Assembly: GCF_017874255.1 (NCBI RefSeq)
Contig: NZ_JAGGLD010000004.1
Span: 62,001-126,000 of the forward strand
Source of the DNA: Paenibacillus shirakamiensis
GTDB lineage: Bacteria; Bacillota; Bacilli; Paenibacillales; Paenibacillaceae
Length of the DNA: 64,000 bases
Reading direction: 5' to 3'
The notes under the pieces were generated by a model. It did not search any database. It was not told where the DNA came from and saw only the letters and a list, made by a program, of their open reading frames with translations. Positions 62,695 to 64,000 of the stretch are shown piece after piece; position 1 is the stretch's first letter; the number at the start of each line of letters is the position of its first letter. The translations under genes and the position numbers were made by a program.

Positions 62695-64000
62695 ATGAAA
62701 AAATGGATGTCATTGCTGACCTTGGCTTCTCTGATCTCGACGCTAGTCTTGCCCATTCAGGCACAAGCGGCCACAGCAATCAGTGTGTATATGGATGGGA
62801 ATAGGATCGCTACAGATCAAGCGCCTATTGAAAAAAGTGGAAGGGTGCTGCTTCCCTTAAGAGCAATTTTCGAATCTCTGGATGCGGATGTGCTTTGGAA
62901 TCCTAAGACAAGTGTAGTTACCGCAGTGAAGGATGATACAACGATTCAATTAAAGATAGGATCCAAGACCGCAACAATTAACAATAAAAGTGTAGCTCTA
63001 GATGTCCCAGCGCAGACGGTAAAAGGACGTACATTAGTCCCTGTTCGCTTTGTTAGTACCGCCCTAGGTGCCAATGTCGAATGGAAACCGACTACGCGGA
63101 GTGTATACATTACGAACCCTGTGGAGCTGTCGCCGGTTGCCTATGTTACCCCGCAAGTCATAGGGCAAAATGGAGACGGCCGGGATCTGAAGGTGAGCTT
63201 TTCCAAAGTTACGAATGAATCTACCGTATCCCATTATCGTGTTCTTGTAGTGAAGACAGACCGTAGTCGGTCCTTTGATCTGCAAGCCGCGCAGAATACA
63301 GCAGCTGGGAAATACACCTATGTAAGTACACAGGGTACAGAGCGTACGGTTGCTCTATCAGCGCAGTCACGCGATACGGACGGAGATTTGCTTCGTTCAA
63401 ATCAATCGTACACCGTTTATGTGCTAGCTATTGGAACGAAGGCAGGGGAAGCAGCGCTATCTAATCCTTCTCCCGCAGTGACTCTGGGTGCTAGCACATC
63501 AGTGCAGGCCGTGACTTCGGTGTCCGCGCAGGATGTGAATGATTACGGGGATGGTAGGGACCTTTCCGTTAGCTTTACCAAAGCTTCAAATGAATCGAAT
63601 ATTGCTAATTACCGGATATTCGTCGTGAAGACGAGCGAAATAGGTTCATTTAATACGAGTGTAGCAAGCGGATTAACTAGTGCTAACTACACTATAGTGA
63701 ATAAGACGGGTTCTTCCACACTTACGACGGTACTTGGTTCGTCTACTAGGGATACCTCGGGCGAACTGCTTCGGACCGGGGTCTCGTATACTGCGTATGT
63801 GCTTTCTGTGAGCAACAGTGTAAGTGCATTCAATCATCAGTTATCTGCGGGTTCATTAGCTGTTGTGCTAAGCTCTGGATTTGTGACCCCACCAGTCATT
63901 ACCTCCGTCACAGACGTAAGTGATTACAACGATGGGCGCGACGTGAGAGTTAACTTTAATAAAGTCTCAGATGAGTCCCGTATTAGCGAGTACCGAGTGT
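62695..64000 (+). CDS. Secreted stalk-domain protein with FN3-like repeats (3' end missing)
   Basis: Open frame of 435 codons that runs off the window without a stop. AAGGAGGA precedes ATG. The signal peptide (to about IQAQAA, residue 24) is followed by a stalk/CuAO-N-like pair (VLLPLRAIFESLDADVLW near residue 53, TLVPVRFVSTALGANVEW near 110). Then come beta-rich repeats of about 125 residues, each starting with a D-GRD motif (NGDGRDLKVSFSKV, DYGDGRDLSVSFTKA, DYNDGRDVRVNFNKV) and resembling FN3 modules. It is likely a cell-surface or secreted adhesin or scaffold; the C-terminal domain that would define its role is outside the window. Confidence 0.85.
   Translation, partial: MKKWMSLLTLASLISTLVLPIQAQAATAISVYMDGNRIATDQAPIEKSGRVLLPLRAIFESLDADVLWNPKTSVVTAVKDDTTIQLKIGSKTATINNKSVALDVPAQTVKGRTLVPVRFVSTALGANVEWKPTTRSVYITNPVELSPVAYVTPQVIGQNGDGRDLKVSFSKVTNESTVSHYRVLVVKTDRSRSFDLQAAQNTAAGKYTYVSTQGTERTVALSAQSRDTDGDLLRSNQSYTVYVLAIGTKAGEAALSNPSPAVTLGASTSVQAVTSVSAQDVNDYGDGRDLSVSFTKASNESNIANYRIFVVKTSEIGSFNTSVASGLTSANYTIVNKTGSSTLTTVLGSSTRDTSGELLRTGVSYTAYVLSVSNSVSAFNHQLSAGSLAVVLSSGFVTPPVITSVTDVSDYNDGRDVRVNFNKVSDESRISEYRV

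Overview
The window looks like chromosomal DNA of a spore-forming, Gram-positive soil bacterium of the Paenibacillus type. The signs are strong AGGAGG-type ribosome binding sites (some with GTG or TTG starts), intrinsic terminators after most transcription units, a gerA-type spore germination operon, YheC/CotH-type coat-associated proteins, an S-layer-homology (SLH) anchored enzyme, several 'stalk' (copper amine oxidase N-terminal-like) surface proteins, and modest GC content. I saw no rRNA or tRNA genes, CRISPR arrays, insertion sequences or prophage genes. Both ends are cut: the first gene lacks its 5' end and the last lacks its 3' end.

Layout. 1-7260: a host-glycan sugar locus with an ABC sugar permease, a tiny membrane protein, a GH112 1,3-beta-galactosyl-N-acetylhexosamine phosphorylase, a SIS-domain sugar-phosphate isomerase (opposite strand), a ROK kinase, a class II ketose-bisphosphate aldolase and a DeoR regulator. 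Together they would import and phosphorolyse Gal-beta-1,3-HexNAc and lead the amino sugar to triose phosphates; the deacetylase and ketose-phosphate kinase are not here. 7675-10438: a GT-C membrane glycosyltransferase and an MFS exporter. 10647-14832 (minus): response regulator, histidine kinase, beta-propeller lipoprotein, stalk-domain protein. 15138-17927: small metabolic genes including a frameshifted SRPBCC gene and an N-terminally truncated Nudix gene. 18088-23751: a complete ribose operon (lacI-type regulator, rbsK, rbsD, rbsA, rbsC, rbsB) with a palindromic operator and a near-copy of it inside rbsK.

23814-27776 (minus): a spore germinant receptor operon gerAA-gerAC-(63-aa two-helix protein)-gerAB behind a sigma-G-like promoter. 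28036-32287: a compact envelope operon with a Ser/Gly-rich membrane protein, a glutathionylspermidine-synthase-like ATP-grasp enzyme, a lipoprotein, a DUF350 membrane protein and a TrkA-N potassium channel. 32415-36630: small genes, an SDR, a secreted beta-propeller-like protein, a threonine-aldolase-like enzyme. 37031-38791 and 45931-47673: a secreted GH18 chitinase and an AA10 lytic polysaccharide monooxygenase that share FN3 and chitin-binding modules. Between them lie two genes (38968 SDR, 39782 metallo-beta-lactamase fold), a YheC/D ATP-grasp protein divergent from a two-gene cassette (adenylating enzyme plus SbnA-like synthase), and a soluble GAF histidine kinase.

47974-50810 (minus): an HscC-type Hsp70 and its J-like partner. 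51490-55632 (minus): a giant YfkN-like dual nucleotidase with SLH repeats in the middle. 55932-57959: a secreted CotH-like kinase fold fused to a stalk domain. 58081-59688 (minus): a 535-aa glycine-rich repeat protein. 59844-60786: a small conserved protein and an RNase H. 60836-62494: a TetR regulator divergent from trxA-tpx, with two matching operator-like sites around a good promoter. 62695-end: a large secreted stalk/FN3-like repeat protein, incomplete.

The most promising leads for something undescribed are the 28036-32287 envelope operon, the adenylation/SbnA cassette with its structured upstream element, the TetR-trx-tpx switch, and the repeat and fusion surface proteins between 51490 and 59688.
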